DNA of 22,759 bases from CAZBWE01 sp964581905 (GTDB lineage: Bacteria > Planctomycetota > Phycisphaerae > Sedimentisphaerales > Anaerobacaceae). Below the pieces are notes generated by a model. That model was given only the letters and a program-made list of their open reading frames with translations. It was not told the DNA's origin and ran no database searches. The translations under genes were made by a program, and so were the position numbers. The stretch is taken from contig CAZOQJ010000027.1 in assembly GCA_964581905.1 (NCBI GenBank), positions 1-22,759 of the forward strand. The letters are read 5' to 3'. Of the stretch, positions 7,801 through 14,536 are shown piece after piece (within the stretch, counting starts at the first letter, position 1; the number at the start of each line of letters is the position of its first letter).

Positions 7801-9877
7801 GATTAATAATCGTTGCTTGTGGAACATAATTTGGTTCCATTGGCAGTAACTTTCGCACTAATTCTGTTACAAGCTGCCTATATCCATTTAATTCTTTTGT
7901 CATTAATGGCATAGATGCCTCCGACTCTGGCGGCCCTTCTGCTTCGGACTTTGCTATCTGTTGCAAAATAATACCCAAGCGATCTCCTGCTTGCTTCTGT
8001 CTTATTGCCCTTTGGACTTGGCCAATCTGGACCTGTGCCATCGCCAAATTAAGCTTAATTGTATTTGGGTCATTCGGCTTGAGTTTGGCTAATTCTTCTT
8101 TAGCCTCATCGAGTTGATTTGCGCCGATATAAGCCCTAATGCGAAGCAGTCGGCTCTTCTCAGTAGCACCGAAAGATTCTTCAAAAGCATTTATGTTAGA
8201 TATGACTGCCGTCCAAGCATTAACCTTCAAAAGAACCTCCGCGTAATCTAAAGCCACTTCGGGTTTGGTTTGAGCAACATTTGCTTGCAGCGCGCTCACC
8301 AGAAATTCCATAACTGCACCATCCTCAGAAGTGTTCCTAAAAATCTCTGCAAGAGTATAGGAAAGTAATGCATCTGGTCTTGCGGACGCCCTAAGTTGCT
8401 CGTAGGTTGCATATAGCTTTCTGATGGCGAAGTCTCTATTTCCCCTTGCAAGCTCAAGCATTCCTCTCCATTTAATAACCTGTGGGTCTTCACCACTGCC
8501 AACGATCTGTTCAATTTCGTGCACCACTTGCTCGGCATCTCTTAGCCAAACTGCGGTTTGCGAATCTGTTCTCTGCTCACAAGGCTCAAGCACCTGCTCG
8601 ATATAGCACTTTGCAAGAAAGGCACATAATGTTGCTTTATTTATTCTATTTGCCCAGCTACGTGGACCACCTTTCTCTTGTGCGTCTGGCAGAGTAAGCG
8701 CGTTCTTCGCCGTTTCTATCGCTTTAAAGACATCTGACTTTTGCCCGTAATAAGAAAACTTTCGATAGTACAAATTGACCAGAACTACTGCGTAAACTAC
8801 ATTCTCTTTGTCTAATCTAAGTGCCTCTTCAGCTGCTTTAGTAGCTTTATCAAGATTTTTAGGTCCCATAAGAGGATCTGAATAGTATCGAGCAATTATC
8901 GAATATACTTCTGCATTGGAAGGGAATTTGTCTAAAAGTGATAAAAATTCCGGTTCGAGCGATCGAACTTGTTCGTTGCCAACCCTCTGAGCCAGCATAT
9001 ATTTCATTAATAAAAGATTAATATGTGCTTTCGGGCTATCTTCTGCAATCTTAACCGCTTGCTCTAAAAACTCCTTGGCTTGTTCTACGGCTTTGTCCTT
9101 TTCCTCAAGGGAACCTCTTGATTCAAGGATACTTCCCCTTGTATAGGCTGCCTGTGCCAAATACCGATAGACATCAACGTTATCTGGTTCATATTCCTGC
9201 GCATTTGTCAAATCGTCGACCGCCTGAACAAGCAATTCGTCACGATTGGTCCCTGCACCCATCCGTGCCAGTTCAAAACTGGCTCGACCTCTAATTAAAT
9301 ACAGAGTTGTACCCAAGTGCTGCTCGTCAGTTCCTATTTTTGGCATTCCATATACTTCCCATTTGGCAATGTTTTCCATAAATATATCTGTATTCTTTGC
9401 TATCTCTATGAATTCTGACGCTCTGTCGCACACCTCCTGCCAAACTTGATCTATACCGCTATCAGCCATTATGTAGAAGTATTTCAACTCGACAAATCGG
9501 GCTTCCGCATTCTTCGGGTCTACATTGACTATCTGATTCAAGCACCCCATCGCATAGCGCCATTGGTCAGCTTCGGTATACTTATCCATTTCGAGGTACA
9601 AATCCGCGAGTTTAAAAAGGATATCTATTTTGACCGAGTCGGACTTTGCCTGAGCACGCGCCTTATGGTAGTTGTGCTCGGCCCTCTGGTACTCTCGCAT
9701 TTTTACATCCTTGTCTGCCGCCCCAGCCGCCACTTTCCTCGCTGCATCGCCCTCTTTGATGAACTTTTCCGGGTCTCGTGTCTGACGCAGAATTAGTAAG
9801 ATAGAAATCACCATAATGATGGCAAGAACTGCCGAGCCAACAAGTGCAACTTTTTTATTCAATCTCTTCCTAGCCAT
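4895..9877 (-). CDS. Giant membrane-anchored TPR-repeat protein
   Basis: The predicted protein is 1660 residues. It has a short basic N-terminus (MARKRLNKK), one hydrophobic segment at about 10-30, and then an almost continuous array of helical TPR units. The units show the usual W/L-G-Y-A-F-A-P spacing, for example NLAYMLAVNDERLSVALRYA and TYAYVLYKNGKLSQAAEYA near the C-terminus. No catalytic domain is visible. The topology suggests an inner-membrane anchor with the array outside the cytoplasm. A large TPR protein beside exosortase, Wza and Wzc genes recalls the TPR protein (PrsT type) of PEP-CTERM/EPS loci, but this one has a membrane anchor and no lipobox. Its likely role is scaffolding of the export machinery (inference). 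The ATG at 9877 has GAAGGG upstream; an in-frame extension to 9940 runs through a repeat hairpin and is rejected. Confidence 0.9.
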   Translation of the reverse strand: MARKRLNKKVALVGSAVLAIIMVISILLILRQTRDPEKFIKEGDAARKVAAGAADKDVKMREYQRAEHNYHKARAQAKSDSVKIDILFKLADLYLEMDKYTEADQWRYAMGCLNQIVNVDPKNAEARFVELKYFYIMADSGIDQVWQEVCDRASEFIEIAKNTDIFMENIAKWEVYGMPKIGTDEQHLGTTLYLIRGRASFELARMGAGTNRDELLVQAVDDLTNAQEYEPDNVDVYRYLAQAAYTRGSILESRGSLEEKDKAVEQAKEFLEQAVKIAEDSPKAHINLLLMKYMLAQRVGNEQVRSLEPEFLSLLDKFPSNAEVYSIIARYYSDPLMGPKNLDKATKAAEEALRLDKENVVYAVVLVNLYYRKFSYYGQKSDVFKAIETAKNALTLPDAQEKGGPRSWANRINKATLCAFLAKCYIEQVLEPCEQRTDSQTAVWLRDAEQVVHEIEQIVGSGEDPQVIKWRGMLELARGNRDFAIRKLYATYEQLRASARPDALLSYTLAEIFRNTSEDGAVMEFLVSALQANVAQTKPEVALDYAEVLLKVNAWTAVISNINAFEESFGATEKSRLLRIRAYIGANQLDEAKEELAKLKPNDPNTIKLNLAMAQVQIGQVQRAIRQKQAGDRLGIILQQIAKSEAEGPPESEASMPLMTKELNGYRQLVTELVRKLLPMEPNYVPQATIINLCANYIEQGQISEAKDLVGRFLHYFPDNTSVLIYKQILSEPEPGNVSQQRRYEIEEYVLSNIADPTSRAIKLGLFYRGNDELEKAATEFKKALKTELPKESAATRPVFEQVEETNLQAITADYLLDIAIRMEDWGLAGQIVETAVSNNLDRCQGQVFAARLDLAKGDFKNALSKLDESLKQRPIFSRAYMLRSSINAKLGNEHTAIADIRKAASLNPLDGSIAQALAITLYHRNRELGDNVSPGQVIEATTALERALALNPNNLNLLGFYADYISQTQPLRALVIRQNIQKIAPSIRNAVRLGMLSTRLATEEADAERRGSLFAAAAAFLEQAKEMGPNDREMLSGYAEYYRARGMEKEAEKILQESEEQILLWEHYLQSGQFEKAKEVLEQSYRNDPKDIRVIRGLLYIAEKSLDGEAVKRYSDELLSLQDSVENHLLQIQTFLKVGLVKEAEHKLQSFNENYPDEPRAAMLGAWLLMRHGRLEEAMEMVNRILQSGQNDGTIWRLRGQINLMMANYEQAIADFNKSKSLSDEPNTRLNLAKAYLRVNREDDAIIELKNIIDIPDCPKEARTLLERVYLRLGRKDALRKLYDDTLEKFPTDVSWYNLAGASAIADNDFKRADRLYKEAYLLKRQEYLGQDLNNTMPDKEYVTAFDGYLQALVLGAGTSSSSNWQPHKLKEVLEECGKHVDGPFAPIAFYRMAEAKMKLGEEKVAIEYCRKAADEAQTNEMLASEILLKMFLLLGPEEVSMYCSQKLSTSPDSLAANWTMFNLANINADYDKAIEYLDKCIKIAGLDSPRGINYMVKKVETLSLAFEKTSDNNYLKQSIADYESLLAKMPNNTSVLNNLAYMLAVNDERLSVALRYAEQAVEAVPNNPGFLDTYAYVLYKNGKLSQAAEYAAAALQQYEQSGILPPAEVYEHTGMIKEKLGAKEQALDAYKQALEIGADKLPKKVREKISKAIERLSQ

Positions 9878-9915
9878 AAATTTTCCCTTCTCACGGTCTA
9901 CCGCGACAAAAACCT

Positions 9916-9950
9916 GCCCCCGCTGCTTCTTGCGAAGCAAGAGTGGGGGC
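9916..9950 (-). terminator. Terminator-like GC hairpin upstream of the TPR gene
   Basis: The outer arms are GCCCCC/GGGGGC and the inner arms CTTGC/GCAAG around a GAA loop. On the minus strand the stem is followed by AGG then five U residues (9906-9912), as expected of an intrinsic terminator. It sits 39 bp before the TPR start codon. It also resembles the dispersed GC-palindrome family, so termination may be incidental. Confidence 0.45.
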
Positions 9951-10017
9951 TGATGATTTATGAGTTTGGGTGATATTTTGCATCATACTGTAAGGTTCCG
10001 ATTCTACGATGTATTGC

Positions 10018-10053
10018 CTGCCCCCGCGTATTCCGACGCGAGGTGGCGGGCAG
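10018..10053 (+). repeat. Dispersed GC palindrome, copy A
   Basis: A 36-bp element with outer arms CTGCCC/GGGCAG and inner arms CGCGT/ACGCG. It matches the reverse complement of 19250-19285 with only four mismatches, which shows a mobile or dispersed family. Confidence 0.75.
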
Positions 10054-10237
10054 AGTAAGAACCTGACAGCCCACCTTCGCCAATGCTACGTTGGGTAAAA
10101 ATAGTAACTTTCCCAGATGTCCTATATTAGGCTCCCACAACGCAAGGGGGCATTCCCTCAACTTCGATCGGGATGATGAGCTTGTCGAACCGTTTGGTGT
10201 CCTGTTACCTGTTATAAAACCGCCTATATACATCAAT

Positions 10238-11041
10238 TTATTCACCACCGCCCTCCTTTTTCCCTTCGACTTCGCTCAGAGCAGGCCAGTCAGGCCAATG
10301 CTTTGCCTCCAAAATCGGCAAAATTACACCTAAAAGCTTTTCTCCTGCTGCAAGGGCTTCTTCTTTGTCTGGTATAACAGGGCTCTGATTAAAAGCCAAT
10401 TCAACTTTAGAAAAGTACGAAAATTTGCCAAAAATGTTCTTATTTAGAGTTATTCGGGTCTCTTCCCTGCTGCCCATATATTTACCATTGACCCTAAAAA
10501 AGTACAGAACTGGGAATTTCCCTTGGCTCTGCCAGAAATTGGATTTCGTACGGCCAAAGACAAGATATTTGCCCTGTATATTCTTCCTGAAGCCCGCTTC
10601 GCCCGTGAAGCGAGGCGAGCCGCCTGTATTGTTTATTTCAAACGTTATACTATCCGACACCAGTCTTTCATAGCCACCACCTGTATAGCACTCTTCAGGT
10701 GCATGTACCACCTTATCTGGAAGGTCGTAATAAGTAATAAATAACAGCAGACTCCGTACGGCATTACCAGCCGATACTTCGGTATCTTCCAAAACCCATT
10801 GAATATAATCTTTCGTACCGAGCTCTTTGACAAGCTGTTTGTTGTCGATTTCCATTTCCGATATTACTTTATAAGGACTTAAATTCTCTTCATCCAGAAA
10901 TTCTAAAGGCTTTTTCAACGGCAAGGGTTCTTTATCCGCGATTACCACGCCTAATATCGGTTTAATAATTTCTCCTGCCGCAAGAACTGCAACACAAACC
11001 AAAAAGGCCGGCTGAAAATAAGCTCTCATATTATGCCCCAT
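10238..11041 (-). CDS. epsI: EpsI-type exosortase-associated protein (DUF3485)
   Basis: The predicted protein is about 267 residues. A hydrophobic N-terminal segment (YFQPAFLVCVAVLAAGEII) precedes an extracytoplasmic domain with the family signature HAPEECYTGGGY. A strand-rich region and a final helix follow. EpsI domains occur fused to, or next to, exosortases and are thought to assist that system; their biochemical role is not settled. The gene follows the exosortase stop almost directly, indicating co-translation. The start is uncertain: ATG 11041 has GAGG six nt upstream, while GTG 11053 and ATG 11029 are alternatives. Two stretches look like in-frame repeat insertions: GSPRFTGEAGF (10590-10619) and the C-terminal ALSEVEG (10262-10284). 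Confidence 0.88.
   Translation of the reverse strand: MGHNMRAYFQPAFLVCVAVLAAGEIIKPILGVVIADKEPLPLKKPLEFLDEENLSPYKVISEMEIDNKQLVKELGTKDYIQWVLEDTEVSAGNAVRSLLLFITYYDLPDKVVHAPEECYTGGGYERLVSDSITFEINNTGGSPRFTGEAGFRKNIQGKYLVFGRTKSNFWQSQGKFPVLYFFRVNGKYMGSREETRITLNKNIFGKFSYFSKVELAFNQSPVIPDKEEALAAGEKLLGVILPILEAKHWPDWPALSEVEGKKEGGGE
10262..10284 (-). repeat. Short dispersed repeat inside epsI (encodes ALSEVEG)
   Basis: The minus-strand DNA reads CTGCTCTGAGCGAAGTCGAA, a variant of the CTGAGCTTGTCGAAG family. It encodes ALSEVEG seven residues before the C-terminal end (KKEGGGE). The repeat supplies nearly the last 20 residues with its flank, so the native C-terminus may have been shorter. Confidence 0.6.
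10590..10619 (+). repeat. GC palindrome inside epsI, related to 11060-11092
   Basis: It begins AAGCCCGCTTCGCC and ends AGCGAGGCGAG. Both blocks are identical to the reverse complement of 11060-11092; only the 5-8 nt centre differs. Internal arms CGCTTC/GAAGCG can pair. It stays in frame within epsI and encodes part of GSPRFTGEAGF. Confidence 0.7.
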
Positions 11042-11056
11042 ACCCTGCCTCACAAA

Positions 11057-12067
11057 CTACTCGCCTCGCTGTCGCCCCGGCGAAGCGGGCTTTCGAATCA
11101 CAATATCCTCGGAAACCGCCTGTTCTTCCTCGATAAGCAGACCAGACATAAACCACGCAAGAAAACCATATAAGCCAAAGGCTAATGGAAGCATCGCCAG
11201 CCCAAGCATATCGTGATAAATACCCTGTGTGTATTTAGGATGCAACAGCACGTAAATGAACCCCGTAACCGTTACACGTACGATGTTACAGAGTATCGCT
11301 ATTGGAATTGTGCTGGCTAAAAGGATTATTCTCTGCCATATAGGCCTGTAGTGCAGATATGCCATAGCGACACCGAGGGCCAAAAAGGCCATCAGCAATC
11401 GCATCCCACTGCAGGCCTCAGCCACATTAAGGGGAGGTTCTAAGTGCTGGCCCTTATAAAAGATATCTATCACAACACCACTGACCGTAGCCTCCATTTG
11501 AGGGACCAGGTTCAATAATGCAGTTGCTATGGCAGCAGCAAGTTTTCTCATCGGCATAGTCACCGAAACATAAAATCTCTGAGGCAATGGTACAGCAAAT
11601 ACCAGAAAACCAATCGGCAACCAGGTATATCTGACCAGACACCAACCGCCCAGAAATAATACAACTGCTCCGAGCGATGCTATTGCAGAAATGCCGCGAA
11701 AGTATCCATATCCGGCTGGACTAATTATGTTGAAAAAATAAAAAGAAATCCCGCAAATCAGAAAAAACAGGCCCAGATAGTTCGGCTTCAACTCGTTATG
11801 TTGAACGGAGTGAAGAATCCCCTCTTTTTTTTGATTAATGAAGTATAAACTAAAAAGCGGGATTAAAAAACCATGCGACCAGCTGCTGTCCGTAAGCCAT
11901 CTTTGGACAATATTTCCAATCACACCGCGGAAAAGATAGTAAAATGCCCCCCCTATTATCAATATCTTAACGTAATTATGCAACCCAAGCTGACACCAAC
12001 TTTGCTTTTGCAAGGGCGCACTTATTTCGCTCCTTTCTGATGTGGGAGAAACAATATTGTCCACCAT
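11057..12067 (-). CDS. Exosortase (transpeptidase-like, PEP-CTERM sorting family)
   Basis: The predicted protein is 336 residues with about eight hydrophobic segments. The exosortase/archaeosortase catalytic residues are all visible: Cys219 in NVAEACSGMR, Arg264 in CNIVRVTVTG and His285 in GIYHDMLG. The WSHGFLIP motif near residue 63 is also typical. Enzymes of this family cleave C-terminal sorting tails at the membrane and are usually linked to exopolysaccharide production. No PEP-CTERM substrate is encoded in the window. The ATG at 12067 lacks a strong ribosome site; downstream starts are possible. The last 11 residues (KPASPGRQRGE) and residues 83-92 (GILHSVQHNE) coincide with dispersed repeats. 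The subtype (XrtA and so on) cannot be settled by eye. Confidence 0.93.
   Translation of the reverse strand: MVDNIVSPTSERSEISAPLQKQSWCQLGLHNYVKILIIGGAFYYLFRGVIGNIVQRWLTDSSWSHGFLIPLFSLYFINQKKEGILHSVQHNELKPNYLGLFFLICGISFYFFNIISPAGYGYFRGISAIASLGAVVLFLGGWCLVRYTWLPIGFLVFAVPLPQRFYVSVTMPMRKLAAAIATALLNLVPQMEATVSGVVIDIFYKGQHLEPPLNVAEACSGMRLLMAFLALGVAMAYLHYRPIWQRIILLASTIPIAILCNIVRVTVTGFIYVLLHPKYTQGIYHDMLGLAMLPLAFGLYGFLAWFMSGLLIEEEQAVSEDIVIRKPASPGRQRGE
11060..11092 (-). repeat. GC palindrome forming the exosortase C-terminus
   Basis: The minus strand reads AAGCCCGCTTCGCC, an 8-nt centre, then AGCGAGGCGAG directly before the TAG stop. It is the partner of the copy inside epsI at 10590-10619 in the opposite orientation, about 450 bp away. 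It encodes KPASPGRQRGE. Confidence 0.7.
11792..11821 (-). repeat. Dispersed repeat inside the exosortase gene (encodes GILHSVQHNE)
   Basis: The minus-strand GGGGATTCTTCACTCCGTTC and its continuation resemble the widespread GGATTCTTCGCTTCGTTCAG-type repeat of environmental genomes. It is read in frame and lengthens the loop between the first membrane segments, where function would tolerate it. Confidence 0.55.
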
Positions 12068-12105
12068 GCTAAAAACACAAAACTAAAAATTAAGAACCAA
12101 AAACG

Positions 12106-12118
12106 GTGGAAATTCCAC
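12106..12118. repeat. 13-bp palindrome upstream of the exosortase
   Basis: GTGGAA-A-TTCCAC lies in the 105-bp gap between the Wza-like and exosortase genes. The minus strand continues into CGTTTTTGG. It could be a small operator or a weak terminator; the stem is too tight for a strong one. Confidence 0.35.
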
Positions 12119-12172
12119 AGTTTTACGCTTTTCGCTCTATAGTGTTGACCATAACTCGAAAATTCTACTAAA

Positions 12173-14158
12173 CTAAAACAACCCCTTACCCGTCATTTTA
12201 AAACCTTTACCGAAATCTGCATCTGCAAAGTTACGGTCATAAATAAAGCCGAATCCATAAGCGGCCCTGAACGAATTTCGCAAAACTGCACGCCATACCG
12301 AGGAGTAGTGTGTGCCGACATTGATCAAATCGTTCGGTTTGATAAAGAAGTCCGGCTGTTCGCCGCTGGCAATTTTATCAAGATCGACCATCACTACTTC
12401 TTCTTTATTCTCGCCGATTCTCCTCACTACCTCACACTTCTTCGGCCAGGCATATTCATCTAAACCACCTGCCGCGGCAATGGCCATTTTCAGGGTCAAT
12501 GGTCGGCCCGTCATATTAATGAATCCCTGATAGTTGGTATTACCCAGTATACAAAATTCACCGATAACGTCAACAGGAATATGAATATTATCGCCTGGTT
12601 TTATCACAATATTATATCGTGGGTCACCAACAAGCAGTTTATCCACCGGAATCTTTATGAGTCGCCCCTGTGTCTTCTTAGCCCACTCGTAACCCGGTGC
12701 TACCAATTCCGTAGATATCCTCCCGGCTTCTTCTCTCGGCTCAAATTCGACATCCGGCTTTGGCAACCTGGGCTGGACAGGTGGACCAACTTGAACTGGA
12801 ACCCACTTGCCATCCTGAAATATCCACTCGATACGCCCGCCTTCACCTTCATCCATTTTCTCCTCTATATCCGGGACCATCGGCTCAAAGGTTGGTCCCG
12901 TCGTCTCGTCTATTGTAAAATCCATTGGTTCCTCTATGGTCTCTGGAGCAGCCGGTCTGCCAAATGATTTAAGTGCTTCTTCGATATCTATTGGTTCATC
13001 AAGTGCCCCCGGCATAGATGGCTCAGCGAATAATTCTTGTTTGTCATCGACACCCACCATTCGCTCACGCTCACCCACTCTTTCTTTGCGAGCCCGCTCG
13101 GACAACGTTTTCAATATGTCCTGAATACTTACAGGATTGTCTGTTCTCTCAGAATCAGTAATCCCTAAGGATTGTTCCGGCATCTGTCGATTTTCATCCC
13201 ATCGCCGTTCATTACTGCGTGTTTGTTTAACCTTTTCCGGCCAGACTATATCGATAACATCTCTATCGGTCGCCAGCTCTGCGGAAGCTATAACTACTTT
13301 ACTCTCGGGCCATTGATTTTGTGCCAGCGGTGTTATTACCTCCAGCCAATCTTTTTCTGGTTCGACCATTTCCTCCGGCTCAATAAGCTCTGGTTGGTTC
13401 CACTTTGGGCCAGTGCTTTCCTTCTCTATCTCTATCATCCCCGGCTCAATAATTTCAAAGTTCATTGGCCCAGCCATTGCATCTATGTACTGAGGACGAC
13501 GTGTAACATAAATATAGCTTACGTTAAATTGCCGAGGACCACCCGCCATTGCAAGTGCATCGGCCAGCCTGAAATCATATCGAGGAATGACATACCGACC
13601 TGGTTCTGGTATACCGTCACCTAATATTGAAAAGGTACGCCATTCGGAGCCTAACAAAGTTACGGTAACGGAAGGACTTTTCAATATGCTCGGCGAAAGG
13701 ATTTGCTTTATCTCCTCCTCAAGCTGTATCTCGGTCGCTCCTACTGCTTGAATTACACCAACATCCGGTATGGATATCTTTCCCGTCTCGGTTACAATAT
13801 AATTGTCTGCAACTGTCTGTCCTTCTTGAAACAGTTCATGAATTGATATCCTTACAATGTCACCGGGACCAAATACATAATCAACCTCAACTGCCCTGCA
13901 ATCTTCTGGTCTTGGTTCTTCCCCTCCTTCATATTCCGCTGACGATTCCTCAGCCACACCGAGCGTGTCTAATATTACGTTGACCGCCGGTGTAGGACGA
14001 AACCTGCCGATTTGCCTCGGTTCAAAGAACTTGTTGTTACAACCACAAGATAAAAGAGATAGAAGTAAAAGGTAAAAAGTACAAAAATGAATGAATAACG
14101 TCTTGCCTTTTTTTCCAGTTTGTATCCTTTTCATGGCATTATAATCCTCAAAAATCAT
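12173..14158 (-). CDS. Wza-like polysaccharide export lipoprotein with SLBB domains and a large insert
   Basis: The predicted protein is 661 residues against roughly 360-380 for classical Wza. A signal peptide ends in the lipobox LLSC (Cys38). A Poly_export domain (about 92-170, DYVFGPGDIVRISIHE) and a first SLBB module (ILGDGIPEPGRY, RLADALAMAGG) follow. A second SLBB (about 535-617, ILGNTNYQGF, TLKMAIAAAGG) and a C-terminal region with FIYDRNFADADFG complete it. Residues about 222-495 form an acidic, Pro/Glu-rich insert splitting the first SLBB between IYVTRR and the KIPVDKLLVGDPRY/KPGDNIHIP strand pair. It probably forms the outer-membrane export channel that meets the Wzc-like protein. 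ATG 14158 has AAGG four nt upstream; ATG 14134 (MKRIQTGKKGK) gives a cleaner signal peptide and is a real alternative. Confidence 0.9.
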   Translation of the reverse strand: MIFEDYNAMKRIQTGKKGKTLFIHFCTFYLLLLSLLSCGCNNKFFEPRQIGRFRPTPAVNVILDTLGVAEESSAEYEGGEEPRPEDCRAVEVDYVFGPGDIVRISIHELFQEGQTVADNYIVTETGKISIPDVGVIQAVGATEIQLEEEIKQILSPSILKSPSVTVTLLGSEWRTFSILGDGIPEPGRYVIPRYDFRLADALAMAGGPRQFNVSYIYVTRRPQYIDAMAGPMNFEIIEPGMIEIEKESTGPKWNQPELIEPEEMVEPEKDWLEVITPLAQNQWPESKVVIASAELATDRDVIDIVWPEKVKQTRSNERRWDENRQMPEQSLGITDSERTDNPVSIQDILKTLSERARKERVGERERMVGVDDKQELFAEPSMPGALDEPIDIEEALKSFGRPAAPETIEEPMDFTIDETTGPTFEPMVPDIEEKMDEGEGGRIEWIFQDGKWVPVQVGPPVQPRLPKPDVEFEPREEAGRISTELVAPGYEWAKKTQGRLIKIPVDKLLVGDPRYNIVIKPGDNIHIPVDVIGEFCILGNTNYQGFINMTGRPLTLKMAIAAAGGLDEYAWPKKCEVVRRIGENKEEVVMVDLDKIASGEQPDFFIKPNDLINVGTHYSSVWRAVLRNSFRAAYGFGFIYDRNFADADFGKGFKMTGKGLF

Positions 14159-14338
14159 CGAGCCTTCAGAATAGCCCTAAAATGTCAAAAACCCGTTTAC
14201 TTGATGAAATTTATCGGTTCAATACCTATGCTGCTTAACTTTTTTTGATTGCGATAATGACAATATCACAAAGAAAATAAGAATTCTTTTTAAGACAACT
14301 CAAGAAAATACAACATCCTAAAGAATACATAAAACAAA

Positions 14339-14373
14339 GGGTACAATCCAAGGGCAAACCTCGGATTGTACCC
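14339..14373 (-). terminator. Intrinsic terminator hairpin
   Basis: The arms GGGTACAATCC (14339-14349) and GGATTGTACCC (14363-14373) pair perfectly. An inner AGG/CCT extends the stem across one mismatch to a GCAAA loop. On the minus strand the next bases are TTTGTTTTATG, a fair U-tract. It would end transcription from nifJ and the lipoprotein gene, or of a short transcript starting in this gap, before the export operon. Confidence 0.65.
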
Positions 14374-14524
14374 GTCACAACTATTGATTTATAAGGCACT
14401 TATAGAATCAGCACCTCCTACCCATATATTCGTTTTACTCATACTCGTTTATTAAAAAATAAAAATTAATTTATTTAAATTTTTTAGATAAGTGATTTGA
14501 TTGCTTTTGCTGCTTATCTATGGC

Positions 14525-14536
14525 CGATAATTATCG
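14525..14536. promoter_or_regulatory. 12-bp perfect palindrome, candidate operator
   Basis: CGATAATTATCG is a perfect dyad about 120 bp beyond the lipoprotein stop and 370 bp before the Wza-like start. Partial matches (CCGATAA, GCGATAAT) recur at about 14590 and 14250 in the same gap, as a regulator's half-sites might. No regulator gene is in the window. Confidence 0.35.

Larger units (their letters stand above)
9878..10237. other. Repeat-filled gap between epsI and the TPR gene
   Basis: This gap holds two GC-rich hairpin elements (9916-9950 and 10018-10053) and a TGAGCTTGTCGAA motif (10177-10189). A 96-codon minus-strand frame (10248-9958) begins just after a perfect AAGGAGG inside the end of epsI, but most of it is repeat-derived and I do not accept it as a gene. 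No clear promoter for the TPR gene was found, so that gene may depend on read-through. Confidence 0.6.

Noticed and set aside
9878..9940. N-terminal extension of the TPR protein
   Set aside because: The extra 21 residues are encoded by the GC hairpin and place charged sequence before the membrane anchor; the ATG at 9877 has a good ribosome site.
9958..10248. 96-codon minus-strand ORF following a perfect AAGGAGG at the end of epsI
   Set aside because: Most of it crosses the GC palindrome (10018-10053) and other repeat motifs, the peptide has no domain-like pattern, and the ribosome-site match comes from the Lys-Glu-Gly codons of epsI.
14159..14230. TTGACA on the minus strand near 14185 as a promoter for the Wza-like gene
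   Set aside because: No acceptable -10 lies 16-18 nt downstream; the position falls on the ribosome-site region of the gene.
14350..14373. Resemblance to a c-di-GMP (GEMM) riboswitch because of AGGGCAAACC
   Set aside because: Only ten bases match, on the wrong strand for a downstream start, and the second conserved GACGCAAAGCC segment is absent; the bases are simply the terminator loop.
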